Of a DNA stretch of 64,000 bases, positions 35,850-48,300 are shown piece after piece. Below the pieces are notes generated by a model that was not told where the DNA came from, did no database searches, and worked only from the letters and a program-made list of their open reading frames with translations. Numbering within the stretch: position 1 is the first letter of the stretch; the number at the start of each line of letters is the position of its first letter. The translations under genes and the position numbers were made by a program. Source of the stretch: Chamaecyparis obtusa (lineage: Eukaryota; Streptophyta; Pinopsida; Cupressales; Cupressaceae); the NCBI GenBank assembly GCA_027943335.1, contig BSBK01002933.1, positions 1,806,501 through 1,870,500 of the forward strand, in the 5' to 3' direction.

Positions 35850-38034
35850 ATGTGTCATATGACATCTCAAAATAAGAAGTTCAACTACAAATGTTTCTAG
35901 GACATCCTATTCTACTGGTGGATCATCAAAATGTAGCCTCTTTGAAGTACTCTTTGGCTCTGATGGATCCAACATTCAAACACAAAAGTGAAACCCCAAG
36001 TTAGATTACTTAATTTATATGGTTTCTAGAAATAAAAAATAAAAATTGAGAATCATAGTCAACAGTAATAAATAAAATTTAAACTAAATTGAACTCTCAT
36101 ATACCTCACCTCTATGTCTCCTCCCATAGACATGAGACCTAATATATGTCCTTGGTAGCAAAGGAACAATGCCACCAATGTCAAATCTGACCTGTATATG
36201 TTTGCAAACATAAGATTGATCTACGAGGTATACTATTTAATGTTAAATCCTTGGTAGAAATATATGTTTACAAAATAAATGAGTTAACATTAAAACTTAC
36301 CCATGTTGAACTTTCTTCAGGAAATGTTGGCTGAGTCATCAACAATACAAACCATTAGCATTCTACCTCCCTCAAACTAGGAGTGACCTAAAAAATTCAT
36401 ACATCTATACTTCATACTATCATAGCTTGATCATATTATATATACTTGATACTAAACTACACACAAATAACTTTAGAAATATACCTACCATGGGGCTATC
36501 ACTGCGAATTGATATGCCCGTGACTCTATCATGGCGATAGGGTCTCATGACATCATCATATACCACTCTCTGTCAAATAAACCATGTAAATTAAAAATGA
36601 GTATGCACAACTGAAAAGTATACATGTATGCATAAACAAATTAAATTACTTAATTACCTTCCCCTTGTCAACGCCTGATGCCTACACCCCCTCACATTTC
36701 TACCCAGTGGCAACTAGTTACACTTGCATCACTATATAATAAGATGATCGTAAAAATTAGAAAACACATGTACATATACTATTATAATAATTTAATGAAA
36801 CTAATGAGTACATTAAAACATATGTATCGTGGAAGTGTCAAGACCAAATGATATGGCCGAAAGAGTGGACCCCTCCACATGTACCATCTCCTCCTCTGTC
36901 ATCAACTGAACATAAATGTAACACATAAAAAATATAAGTGGAAAATTATTATAAGAAAATTCTACTAAAAATACGAATGATAAAAATTAAATATAATGTA
37001 AAAAGTGAACTGTTTACACTTACCATAATAGTAGGAGTCCATGGCTCTATATGCCCCTGATGCACATCTTCATGAGGTGCTTCAGTGCCTCTAGTGTGTT
37101 GTGTAGTATCGTCCACCTTGAAGACATAGTTATATGCATCACTATCATTCAGGGGACCTAAGCACAAATTCTTGCACATAATGCAAGTGTGGGGCACACA
37201 AACATGTGAGCTCATGGAGGATGTGGAAGGGCCAAGAGCATCAGGATGAGGAGGAAAAAATGTCATGCTTTGCGTAACTAGTAGATCACTCAAGGTGTGA
37301 ATAGCTCGAATAGTCTGTGAGTTGGCCTCAGCAATAATATCAAGATGCTGCACTATGGGAGGTGGTGAAATCTCAAGAGGGGGTACATATGTGTGGGATT
37401 TCACTCAGTGTGCCCATGGCCTATCCTAAGGAGCGCCTAAACCTACACCCCAGTTTGGTCTCATACTCCAATAATTGACCTTGTGACCAAGTACAAATTC
37501 AGCATACAATTTTTTAATGAAATAAAATGGGACATCCAAATTGTTGTGAGGTGGTCTATCAAAAACCATCCACCAGCGGTCCCAAAAGTTGTCACGTATT
37601 GCATTATTTGTGCACCATTTAATTGACAACTTGGGTTTTTTAGGGTCCACTTTAAGACTAGTTTTGGGATCCACAAAAATATTACATATATCATGTTTTG
37701 TTATGTTTAGGTTCATAACTTGATCATAGTCAAGCCCATCATCAAACTAGGTGTGCATGGAATCACGCCAAAGAAGTGCAACATTATGTTTCTCTGTAAG
37801 TTTCTCCATGTTTTCAATAATGGAGTTCAATATGGTAAACATGGGGTGCAGTGTGAGGATATTGGCATATGTGGTTTGAAATCCTCTAAGTTGATTTAGA
37901 TTGTCTCCTATGAGATGCTCTAAATGGTGAGGGTTTGAAACTGGTTCATCTTCTGAAAGTGGAGGATTGTTGGGAGGTGGTTTTGTATTATTTGTGGGAC
38001 CATTGGGAGGGTTTTCTAATTGATTTGAGTCCAT
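35850..38034 (-). pseudogene. Intron-containing gene of TIR element E, function unknown
   Basis: Exon 1 runs from ATG at 38034 to a GTAAG donor at 37019-37023, in one frame with stops near 37744, 37423 and 37408. It is Pro/Asn-rich at the N-terminus, then has 'FWDRWWMVFDRPP', 'LGHKVNYWSMRPNWG' and a Cys-rich 'CVPHTCIMCKNLC'. Further exons with good splice sites follow: about 36905-36828 (donor decayed), 36731-36658, 36569-36489, 36376-36301 and 36191-36110, with a last piece near 35960-35850. Exon translations include 'YDDVMRPYRHDR' and 'DIGGIVPLLPRTYIRSHVYG'. It stops near the LINE's 3' edge, so its end may be displaced to the left of the LINE. It could be a transposase or accessory gene; I recognise no DDE motif. 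Confidence 0.45.
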
Positions 38035-38243
38035 GTCTGATTACAATTAGAAAACAAATAGATAATTACAATGAATTTAAAAAAACAATTAAAAAAACTC
38101 ATTTAAACGAGCTAATTTTTATATAAAAAACTACAAATTTCTATTAAAACACAATAAAAATAATAAAAAATTAAAGATTGAACTTACCTTATGATTTTAG
38201 CAAAATCGGATATATGATAAATATGGATATCCAAAATCCCTAG

Positions 38244-38282
38244 CCGCATTCAACATTTTCACAGTGAAAATGTTGAATGCGG
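38244..38282. repeat. Perfect 39-base palindrome near the right end of element E
   Basis: Arms of 18 bases, CCGCATTCAACATTTTCA and TGAAAATGTTGAATGCGG, surround CAG. Nearby GATATCC or GATATAT motifs lie at 38207-38232 and 38317-38360. They may be transposase-binding sites or a nested palindromic insertion. Confidence 0.85.
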
Positions 38283-38526
38283 TCCGGCTATGTAAATATA
38301 TAATTACTACAAAAATCAGATATATGATATAAAATCAGATATCCAATTTTATCAGATATTTGATTAGGCATGTACTTTGGCTTTTGGCTTGGCCAAGTGT
38401 ACTGACACCCAAGCCTACTAAAAATTTAACAAATGGATTAGTGTGCTTTTGGATGAGTGAAAAGTTTATTTTTTCACATCACCACTTTTTGGCATACCAT
38501 GATCCTACACATACCCTGATACCAAT

Positions 38527-40051
38527 TGATAATACTAAGATTAGATTACTAAGAGGGGAGGGGTGAAGTAGTAATCAAGAACTTTACAAACTTATTGTTC
38601 TTTAAAACTTTACCACAACATTTACAAGATTGTCTTTAATAGCATCAAATGAAAATAGTAACCATAAGCACATCCACAAAATAATGATACACTTGACACA
38701 AATGTTTATCTCATGGAAACCCAAATTAGGAAAAAACTAGGGTGGGAATTAGTACCCACTAAATGATGTACTTTTCTCAAGTATGCCTTGTGAGGAGCTT
38801 AACCCTGTTAGGAGTTTTACAAAAGTACTGTTAGGTGCTACCCAGTTAACGGGTTCACCTTTAGGTCTATTAAAACCTTTACCCTATCAAGAGTAGCCTT
38901 GTTAGAGGACTTCAAATACAAACCAATGTGTCACTATGTTAGAGGATTTACAATAGGGACCTACTAGGATCCACCCTGATAGGGGATTTTGATTGTTGTA
39001 ACTATTAGGGAAAAATAAGAACAATGATCTCTAAAATAGCACTACCTCTATTTGATCTAATCCTTTGAAGTACACAATGTCTTCTTACCACACTTATCTC
39101 TTCCTTGGCTTGATCGCAACTCACGCTTTACACCGCACTTGCTTCACACATGAACAACACTAGAAACTTTCAACTTCAACCAATATATATAATTCATCAA
39201 TCTTTAAATTTTTCCACCACCTTAGGATTTCCCTAAATGACATATAATTCATCTTTCAATCTTTGTGGTTAGATCCAATGCATCATACAACAATATTAAA
39301 TGTATACAATAAATTTCCTATACTACATCAGCTATCACAATGATTTACAAGAAATTTGAGTCTAGCAGTAAAACACATTTTGACTACACACTTCCTTCTT
39401 GAATCTTCTCCACATGCGAGCATCAAAAAATGTGATGCTAGTTCATCACCTCAATGTTTAATACATGTCATCATATCATGACTGACTTAAGCTCGATCAT
39501 CACAACACTTTCACCAATCGCCGAGCAAAGATTTAATCACTGTCGCTCAAGAACTTTACCACTCCAACCTATTAACCACTCTGACTCTATTCATCGCTCT
39601 TCTATCTTCCACTTCAGTCAACCAAAACTATTGTGATTGCAAACATAGCATCCAAACACTATTACAAACCATATTATGTGACCACATTACAAGAAATAAC
39701 ATAGATTTGACAAACCATTCAAATCATCTATCACCTGTCACTATTGTACCAATAGTTGCACTATTAACCTCCTTTTGATCATAACTAACTCATCGATCAA
39801 TATCAAAAATAGAGGTCATGCATTTAACATTCTGAGACATTTGTGAGTCTCCCATATGAATTGATACAATAGAAAGTCATTGAAACACTTTGATCATTTT
39901 TCATGTTCTCAGCAACATACTAGTGATGCCGGGTCAATACTTGACATCAATGCCAACTCAATAACTGATCCTCATGCAACCAAATATATCTCAATGCAAA
40001 ACCAATAATAACTTACCAACACTACATCAATTAGCATCAGTTATGCCAACA
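38527..40051 (-). repeat. 5' LTR of copia element C
   Basis: Uninterrupted partner of the split 3' LTR (15536-16135 plus 23366-24292). It starts TGATAATACT directly next to the residual primer site (38517-38526) and ends GCCAACA. It contains a G-rich GAGGGGAGGGG element near 38556 and a TGTTAGGAG-type motif array at 38800-39010. Confidence 0.92.
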
Positions 40052-40056
40052 ATGTT

Positions 40057-41708
40057 CCTATTATCCCCTAAAATAGCTATTCTAAAATAATTACATTCAC
40101 CAAAGGGCATGGTATAACCCTAAATTGTATACATTAAAAGAGTAATCAAACATGGTTCAATAAACTACAATCTATGATGAATTATTAGAGCCTGAGAATA
40201 ACAAATGATAGCTATATTCATTCATAAATGGCATGAAGCTTTAAAATCATTAAAAAAATAGAAGAAAACACACAGTAAAAGAAAACTTGGCATAGTTGAG
40301 TATGTCTCTTCTATTGATTATGTGAAAATTATAAGGCTAGGGTCTAAAAAATGAAGGTTAGGGTCTGAAAAATGAAACTATAACTATTTCTAAGTGTTAT
40401 TCTATACAATGAACAAAATACTCCTACAACAGAAATTCTAGATCCAAAATATTAAAGGGAACCTATTGATTAGAATGTGCCAATGAGCTTTTATAGAAAT
40501 AATTTCTCAAATTAAATCTCCAAAATGCAATCTAGAAGGGCTCTACATATGCGCCATGTGGAGATCTCATCATGGTAGTTGTTATAGTCATTTCAACATG
40601 GTAATCCCTACATCATTTTTATTCTTCCTTGCACACAACATGGATGCCACCTATGCATTTTGTAACCTTCTTTCCATCACGAGGGAATAAATTCCCAACT
40701 CCACTTGCAATAGTTCTTCATTTTTCACAAATGGTGGTGATCGTATATTTGAATCAAATTTGCCTCGATATTTGTCGACAAATAAAAAAGTGACATTTTC
40801 CTTTGAAGGATGTGGATCCTGCTGCCCATATGAATGAAAAAACTATAGACTAGACATGTGTCACAATGATGAAATTTGGAGTAGTGAAAACTTTAGTGTC
40901 GATTATTCACCATTTGGCAAATGTCACATGTCGGCAACCTGGGATTTGGTGAATATAATGCATATATTGGATTGACCCTATCGCTCAAAATTTATTAATA
41001 TTGGATCCAATGCCTGGGCCCATCACCCATCAGTTTATTTAATTTTCTCCATTTCTTTCACATTATCGCTAATGGAATATAATTTTTGGACATGTCAAAT
41101 TTTAAACATTCGCCTATAATCTCCAAGTGACCCCAAATGGACAGCCTATATTTGCCAATAGTTTTATACATATATATTTATAGGTAACCCCAAATTTGCC
41201 TGGCATTTTACGGATGCATGTCTCAAACTGACCCATTTTTTTCAACTTTATTAATCATACCAAGGTATTGGATGACCCATAATCACCTTAGAAATAACAC
41301 AAGATGTGTTATAATTATGCGGGCTTCACCAAATGTTTGTTTACCTAATAATTCCTTCTGAATTAGTCTAAATACATTCATAGATTAGTGTTATTGTACA
41401 CAATTTAGTTTGGTTCAATTTCATTCATAGCGAAGTTCAAATTGTTGAGTGCATTGGCGAGTCATGATTGCAATTGAATTTGAGGCAAAGGTAAGTGGTT
41501 ATTATTTTGTGACTATGTAATTTTGAGTTCATTCTTATTTAGTGGGGACCAGTTAGTGAACAATGGTGACCAGGGAGACCTTAGACATGATTTTAGGGCC
41601 AATGAATCATATTTATATATATTATAGTTCTATTGCCACTTCTTCAACAAGTAAACATTTTTTTTGCATTGGTAGGCTGGTAGCCTTTATTTTATTGAAG
41701 AATTAAGA
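40057..41708. other. No recognised gene; probable 5' part of the hAT region
   Basis: AT-rich, with no repeat partner found. The segment just upstream of 41709 may be promoter or 5' UTR of the hAT transposase, but I could not find its terminal inverted repeat or an 8 bp duplication. Confidence 0.35.
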
Positions 41709-44472
41709 TGTCGAACAAGAATAAGGGTAAGGCTCCCCCATATGGGGAAAGCCAAGAGAGGCCAGAAAAATGTAGAACCTTATCATCTTACTTTGGTCAT
41801 AGTGTTGGAAATGTTTCTGGCCAAAATCGGGAAGCTACTTCATCATAAGAAGATTTTCAATATTCACAACCTCAACCTACATGACATATTGAAGAAGTTA
41901 GTGAACTTGATATCTCAGATCATGATGAACTTGAAGAATATTTTTAGTTAAATACCCAAAGTAGCCATAATGATATAATCAACTTGGATGAGACTGAGAA
42001 TGTCAAAGAAGATAATGGTGCAGGGAAGTAGAAAAGAAAATGCAATTCAAAGAATGATAGAGAATTGAAAAAGGATTGGGTGTGGGATCTGTCAAGGAAT
42101 TTTCAAGTAGAATGGGTGTCAAAGTATCCATTCATTGAACCATTGGATGATCCAATTGAAGGTGAGCCTCTAGTAGAATGTAGATGTAAGATTTGCACCA
42201 AGATAAATAAGAAGGAAAATAGGTTGTAGCTAAAAATTGACACCATAGAGAAACATATGGGTAAAGTTTACGAAAAGAAAACCATAGATGGAGTTAAAAA
42301 ATTAGTGATAAGATGGAAAACAAAGGAGGAATATCAGCATGTTAGGAATGAAGATTTATTTGAATTTTAGCAGAATATAAAGATGAAGCCTGGTCAAGTT
42401 AAAGAATTTATTGAAGCCTATTTTGGAAAAGCATTGGAAGTAGAACAAATGGGAAAAGTTGTTCAGTTAAGTGTCATCTTTAATATTTTGAGAAGATGAT
42501 GTCCTATGATAGACTACCCATCATTGAGTGCTTTATTACACTTTCTGAAAGTTTGTAACTATCCTAGCAGTCGCTAGTCAATAAACAATGGATGAGAATG
42601 GGGAAGTTGTCTTGCCGAGGTTGAAAAAGAGGATCTAGAGGCAAAAATTAAAGAGTCAAATTTTATTGCATTGTCTTTAGACAAGGTTACAACAGTAAAT
42701 AATACTTCCTAGGTATGCATGCATGTTTATATTGTACACAATTTTGTCTACCAACCTCATTTACTAATTGTTGCTAAATTGAAGGATAATGTGAAAATGG
42801 AAAATTTATTTGAACTAATAAAGAGTTCTCTAATTGAATATGGAGGTATAAATGACATGATGATTACCAAAAAGTTGGTGTGTGTTGGAGTGGATGGAGC
42901 TTCAGTCATGCAAGGCCATAGGGGCGGTCTTTGTACAAAGATACAATCTTCTTGTGCACCCTACGTTATTCCCATTCATTGCATGGCCCATAGAAGGAAT
43001 CTAACTTTTGGAGTTGTCAGCAAGCATTCTCCAGTACAAAAAATGAACTTTTAATCAAAGAGCTCTACCAATACTTTTGTCAAAGTTTGAAATGATTGAG
43101 GGAATTTCAACACTTTGTTGAAGGACTAACTAATGGGAACAAGATTCTTAAGGATAATGATACTGGATGGATCTCTTTGGATGGACCAGCACATCAAGTT
43201 TTTTTAGAATATCAATTGTTTCTTGGTCTAATTAACTCAAGTCATGAATAAGAAGGGCTACCAAAATTTCCTATGTTGTTGCAAATGTTAAGTAATGTAG
43301 AGACACTCTTAACATTAGCAGGTCTTCTTCCCATGCTTGAGGAAATGAGAAATATAATGAAAAATGCCTAGCAAAGAGCTATGCATATTGTAGAATATTT
43401 TGCATTACATAAATTGACGTGCATGACACTCGATAATCTATATCGATCATGTGATGATGCAAAATTTTCCAGTTGGCTGAAAATCACATATTTGGACAAT
43501 CTCGATAACTTTTTAAAGATCGGTGCAAATGGGGAGTTATGTACAGAATTTTACAGAGTTGAGATACCAATGCACCACTTTGCCAAGTTCAAGTCTTAGG
43601 AACCAGTAAAGAACCCCAGGAAGTGACTATCAGGTGTTAAAAGGGAAGACTTTACCAATATCATTGATTCTGTAATAGCTTCTGTGAAGCACATTTCCTA
43701 TGATCTGTCCTCACAGATTAGAGCAAGAATATTCCTTCCAGTCAAACTCTTTGAATCCATGACTATTGTGTATCCTCGATATTGGAGTATGAACAATTTG
43801 AAAGATTTTTGAACTAGGCTACTAACTTTGATAGATCTTTTTTGCAAAACCAAAGAGTTAAATGGAGTAACTCTAAATGGAATTTTGGATGAATCTCATT
43901 TGAGAGATAAATCAGGTCATTTTTCACAGACAATGAGGGATCAATGTAATATTATGCGGAACCCCCACGAAGATGGATCAGTAAGAAGGCTTTTGAAAAA
44001 TCTAGCTGAGAGAGAAATGTTGATTGATTCAATATCATAATTTTTCAAGCTTGTTGATTTATGTCTGACCATGATATTGGGGTCGGTGGAGGATGAGAGA
44101 GTTTTCAGTGCTTTTGGATTCCTAAAGTCAAAGCTAAGAAACAAACTAGACAAGAATTTGGAAAATTTCTTGAGGCTCTATACATCCAAGTATGAAGTCA
44201 ATACTTTTCCTTATGAAAGGGCACTGGGATTATGGAGGAAGAAATGTCAGAGAAGAGGGTTGGGAAACATTTCAAACCAAAGTGGGAGTGTCAGAGACAA
44301 TGATGTCATTAACTCATGTATTGGTACTGGTACTTCTAGTGGTGAACATCAGTTAAGCGGAGGTATGCAGAGTGAAGAAAACATATCGAAGAACCAAGGA
44401 ATCTATAAAGTTGATGGAGATGAATATGAGGATCCTGATAATGATATGATGTGGCAGCTTGAACCATTGTAG
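41709..44472 (+). pseudogene. hAT-family transposase, BED-type, broken
   Basis: ATG at 41709 starts a Ser/Gln-rich N-terminus. A zinc-finger region follows, 'ECRCKICTKINKKEN' and 'TIEKHMGK' (42175-42265), of BED type. The RNase-H-like core has 'IALSLDKVTTVNNT' (first catalytic Asp), 'GVDGASVMQGHRG' (second Asp, near 42890) and 'IPIHCMAHRRNLTF'. The C-terminal hATC dimerisation region lies at 44071-44270: 'GSVEDERVFSAFGFLKSKLR' and 'NFLRLYTSKYEVNTFPYERA'. Several stops and at least two frameshifts (before 42719 and before 43381) kill it. An intact copy would cut and paste its own element in the nucleus. Confidence 0.85.
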
Positions 44473-45381
44473 AAGTAGAATGTCCTAGATATTTATTAAA
44501 CTTTTTCCTTTAGTCTACTGTCAGTTTCTGTATCTCATCATCAATTATGCATAATAGCCTATTCCAATGTCAAAAACATGAATGTGGTTGATAATTTCAT
44601 CAAGATTCAAATCTACAATTAATAATGGTCTTCATTTTCATTATTCAGCTCATATGGTACAATTCTTGTAGATTTTCATTATTTTTTTTGACAACATAGC
44701 AATTCATATGTTATAATTCTTAGAAATAGTGATTCTCATTAATTTATTTACAAATATGATACAATGTAACAATTCATTCATTAATAGAAGTAATAAGACA
44801 ACTCTATGATTCTGTTTACAAAACTCAATGACTCAATACCCAATTTCAATTTCATTAACCTTAGCCAATGACCCTGAATTCCCTTTTATAAAAACAAGGG
44901 GGAAACAATAGCTTGAAGTTGATTTGCCTAATGTGAAGCCTCAAAATCAAAACTAGTAAGACAACTACAACATCTCTACAACTATACATTTCTACATTTG
45001 ATAGGACAATTTAATAAATTAGAAATAGCATCTGCTACATTGATCCTATTAAAAAAATAAAGTTCAAACTTGTTACTTTAAACTCAAATCAAGAAATTAG
45101 AAAAAAATATATAGATGATTGAAACTAAAAGTACTTTCACATACTATGATTGATGAGATGATTCTGCTAGTTTGTTTAGTATGCTCTAGTCTGCGTTGGT
45201 TGGAAGGTCAATATTTTCAAGTTATAGTAAATGACCTACAACCTTGTCAACCATCCATACTTGGAAGAGTGACTTGAAAGCAATGATCCTTCTAATACTG
45301 CATTCAAATTTTTCAATGGTTTAATGAACTTTGCAATTCCTTCATGAGTTGTGTCCTAAGGAAGCTTGCCTAAATCAGACG
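44473..45381. other. No recognised gene (between converging ORFs)
   Basis: AT-rich spacer between the hAT transposase and the minus-strand ORF at 45382-48978. The first bases may be 3' UTRs of both. Confidence 0.4.
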
Positions 45382-48300
45382 TCATTGTGTCCAACTTTTT
45401 TTGTAAGGTTCTCTTCCAATGAAATTCATTGATGATTTATTAGGACCAGGACTTAGCAAACCAAGACCTATCATTTTGGTTGTTTTTTTATTCATCTTGG
45501 TGAACTTTGTCCCAAATAAGGCCAGAGTTTCCTCTCCTTCCATTAATGTTTGACATTTTTGAAAGATAGAGTTCACCTTTATTGATGCACGAACGCAATC
45601 ATGAATTCCCTTGCTTTCCAAATACTTGTCACTGGTTGTGTTGATTTGTTGCAAAATATACTTTGTAGTATTCTGTCTTTGACAAAAAAATTTGTTCTTC
45701 TCAATGTGCTGTTTGAGATTCCCAAAAACATCTCTAAGACTTTCATTCAATTCAAACAAATCACACAACCTATCAACAATCACCTTTATTTTCCCCCAAA
45801 AGTATTTTTAAATTTTCTTGACTGTATTATTTACTCAGTCATTCAAGTTGTTTTCGTAAGTTTTAATTGTATTATTTGCCTTATTTATCTCTTCTCTTAT
45901 TTCTAACAACTGGTGTTCACTATGTGTTTTTATTTTCTCTACTTTCTCTTCCCACTATTTTGCTTTTACCCTCTCATTCTCCAATTATTTATTTAAGTTA
46001 TTGATTTCTTGTGCCACAGTCTCCATGCGTTTGTATAAACTTAATGAAGAAACTTTTTCATCCTCAAGTTTTTTATTGCTCTCTTCCAATTTTTCCTTCA
46101 TAATTTTTAGTTTTGCGTCCATATGTTTTTGCTATCCAATTGCTTCTTTAGAGGATAAATTTTTTATCCTTTTCTCTACTTTTTTGCACATGTTATCTAC
46201 TGCTTTCTCCTTTGACTTTTCATTTTCCAGGTTCACCTTTAACTTATCTATTGTTCCCTGAAGCTTTCTTTTCTCTCTCTCTAACTTCATCACTGAACTA
46301 TAGACCACTTGGTTGGTCATTTTTGACACATTTATCTTGTCCACATTTTTAATTTTGGATAAATCCATTTGGAGGGTGCTATCTTGAAATTCAGATGGAT
46401 CTAACTAACTCTTTGGTGGATTATTATCTCTAGTTGGGGGCATAACAAGCATGAACTCCATCATTTATTTCTTTGGATCATATGTGGGAAATAACCTATT
46501 CGATGTAGGTTCTACATCACAAGCTGTAGTAACTGCATCCCTCTTCAATGTCTTAGTATTTTGTCTATTCCTATTTTTTAATTGTTCAAAGTTAGTTACA
46601 AAATCATTGTAATGAGAATCAGGTTTTTCGACACAATTGAATGTTTGAAAGGTGAAATAGAAATTCCAATGATGTACAAACTTCCACCTATGTTGCATGT
46701 GGTTCTCCTAATTCCACCATGAGGATTAGCAACACCCTAACCCATTACAAGTGGATTTTTTGGATTGTTCTTAGGGTTTTGTCCTAAAGGTGTGGCAATT
46801 GTTGGACTCACAATCACCATTGCTATTGTTGTACTTGTCATAACCTTTTTCTTCTTTACATTGCCTTGATCTCTAGGATCCACTGATCCCATGTCCACTT
46901 GTAATGTCCTTTTCATACCACTAGTACTACCCATGATATCCACACCAGTGGGAGTGGCACTTGATTCAGATTGAATCTGAGTGCTTGGAACAGGTGGAAT
47001 TGGATTTGAAGCTGGAACAAATGAAAGTGCAAGGGTATGAGATTGAGTAGTATTTTTCTTTTATGAATCTAATGATTCAACTCCAAGGACTGGTTTCTCA
47101 CCATATTTTGGTGGAATTGGTGGGATAGGTGGACACTAAAGCCCTTGTCCTCTGGGACCCTGACCACGCCAACTTGGATAGCCCATTTTTTCTTCAATAT
47201 CTTTCCCTTTGGTATATTTTTCTTTTGTGGAGACATCAACTCCACTACAAATTGAATATACATTAGTGGATGTGGGATTCACATAATCATTATCTAGATG
47301 ATCATCATCATTGTGATATGCTTTATTTGGATGCTCCTTATTCCATAATTCGCTAAATATTTTATCCTCTTCCACTTTATAAAGATAAGCAGAGGTCTTT
47401 GGCTCATCGAGATTCTTCCTCATTTCCCAAAAATCAAAAATTTTGATTCGAGTCCAATTACCATCTGTACATTCATCTACTTGGTCTTTTGGAATAGATT
47501 TTCTAGATGGTTGATCAACTTTTTGGTAGAAATTGTACAATGTTGTGGGCTGCACTTTTCCCTTTTGTTTGTGCAATGCCATAATTTGTGATGGAAATTC
47601 CTCTATTGAAATATTATTTTCAACGGCATATTTCTCCATATCTTTTTTGACCTCACCCCAAGACTCCATGTTTTTAATTTTTTTTTTTATCAATGACATA
47701 CTCTCATGTCGACATTTGCTTGCAGAGTTCCCATTCTCTCTAAGCTTTGTTCCAATTATGTTGAGTGGATCACACTGCTAGTGACTGAAACATCAAAATG
47801 AAAAATTGAAGAAAAAGCTTGTGCCACTTTGAATCCTCTTCTCTCAAATGTGAACCCTCCAAATGAGAAAGGCAAGGAAGGAAATATCATTTTCTTTTGC
47901 TGACCATTAAAGAGTACATATGTGCTCTTCATTTGTCGTACATATTCCAATGCAAATACCCTCTCTGTCACATGTATTGAAAGTTTGTAGGGTTCTACCA
48001 CTGAACCATAAAACCTTAACATAGTGTACTCTTCCATGAAGTACTAGTTAGCTAATTGTATTTGACTTCTGAGTTGAATGGAATCTCTACAAGAAACAAG
48101 AAATTGGACCTGACTGCAAAGCTTGTTTGTCTGAAATATTGCACAATGGTTTGATAAGAGAAGATAGCACAAGTAGGTTGTGAATCTAAATGTCTTCTGT
48201 GAACCTCTTTTAATCATTAGTAATTGTCCTTGCATGCAATGAACAATGTGCTCAATAAAACTATATTTTACTGGTTCATTCTCACAATGAATATGAAAAA

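Larger units (their letters stand above)
28718..38516. mobile_element. 9.8 kb TIR element E (4 bp TSD) inserted in the primer site of copia C
   Basis: Terminal inverted repeats of about 30 bases, GGGTATGTGTAGGATCATGG at the left and its complement at the right, are nearly perfect. Flanks TAAT (28714-28717) and TGAT (38517-38520) are a 4 bp duplication with one change; the target sequence predicts TGAT. The first 600 bases match the small element at 13714-14715. It contains GATATCC-rich palindromes near both ends, a (GA)n tract, a 358-base tandem pair, a nested LINE and a spliced-looking minus-strand gene. I cannot assign a transposase superfamily. A 4 bp TSD excludes hAT, MULE and typical CACTA or Harbinger elements. 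Confidence 0.85.
15536..40051 (-). mobile_element. Ty1/copia element C, complete but split by two later insertions
   Basis: The LTRs start TGATAATACT (15536 and 38527) and end at CCAATA/CCAACA (24292 and 40051). Five-base duplications ATGTT at 15531-15535 and 40052-40056 are perfect. Removing the insertions at 16136-23365 and 28718-38520 leaves about 7.5 kb: two 1.53 kb LTRs and a 4.4 kb internal region coding on the minus strand for gag-PR-IN-RT-RH. The LTRs differ more from each other than those of the nested element at 16136-23360, as expected if C is the older insertion. Confidence 0.93.
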
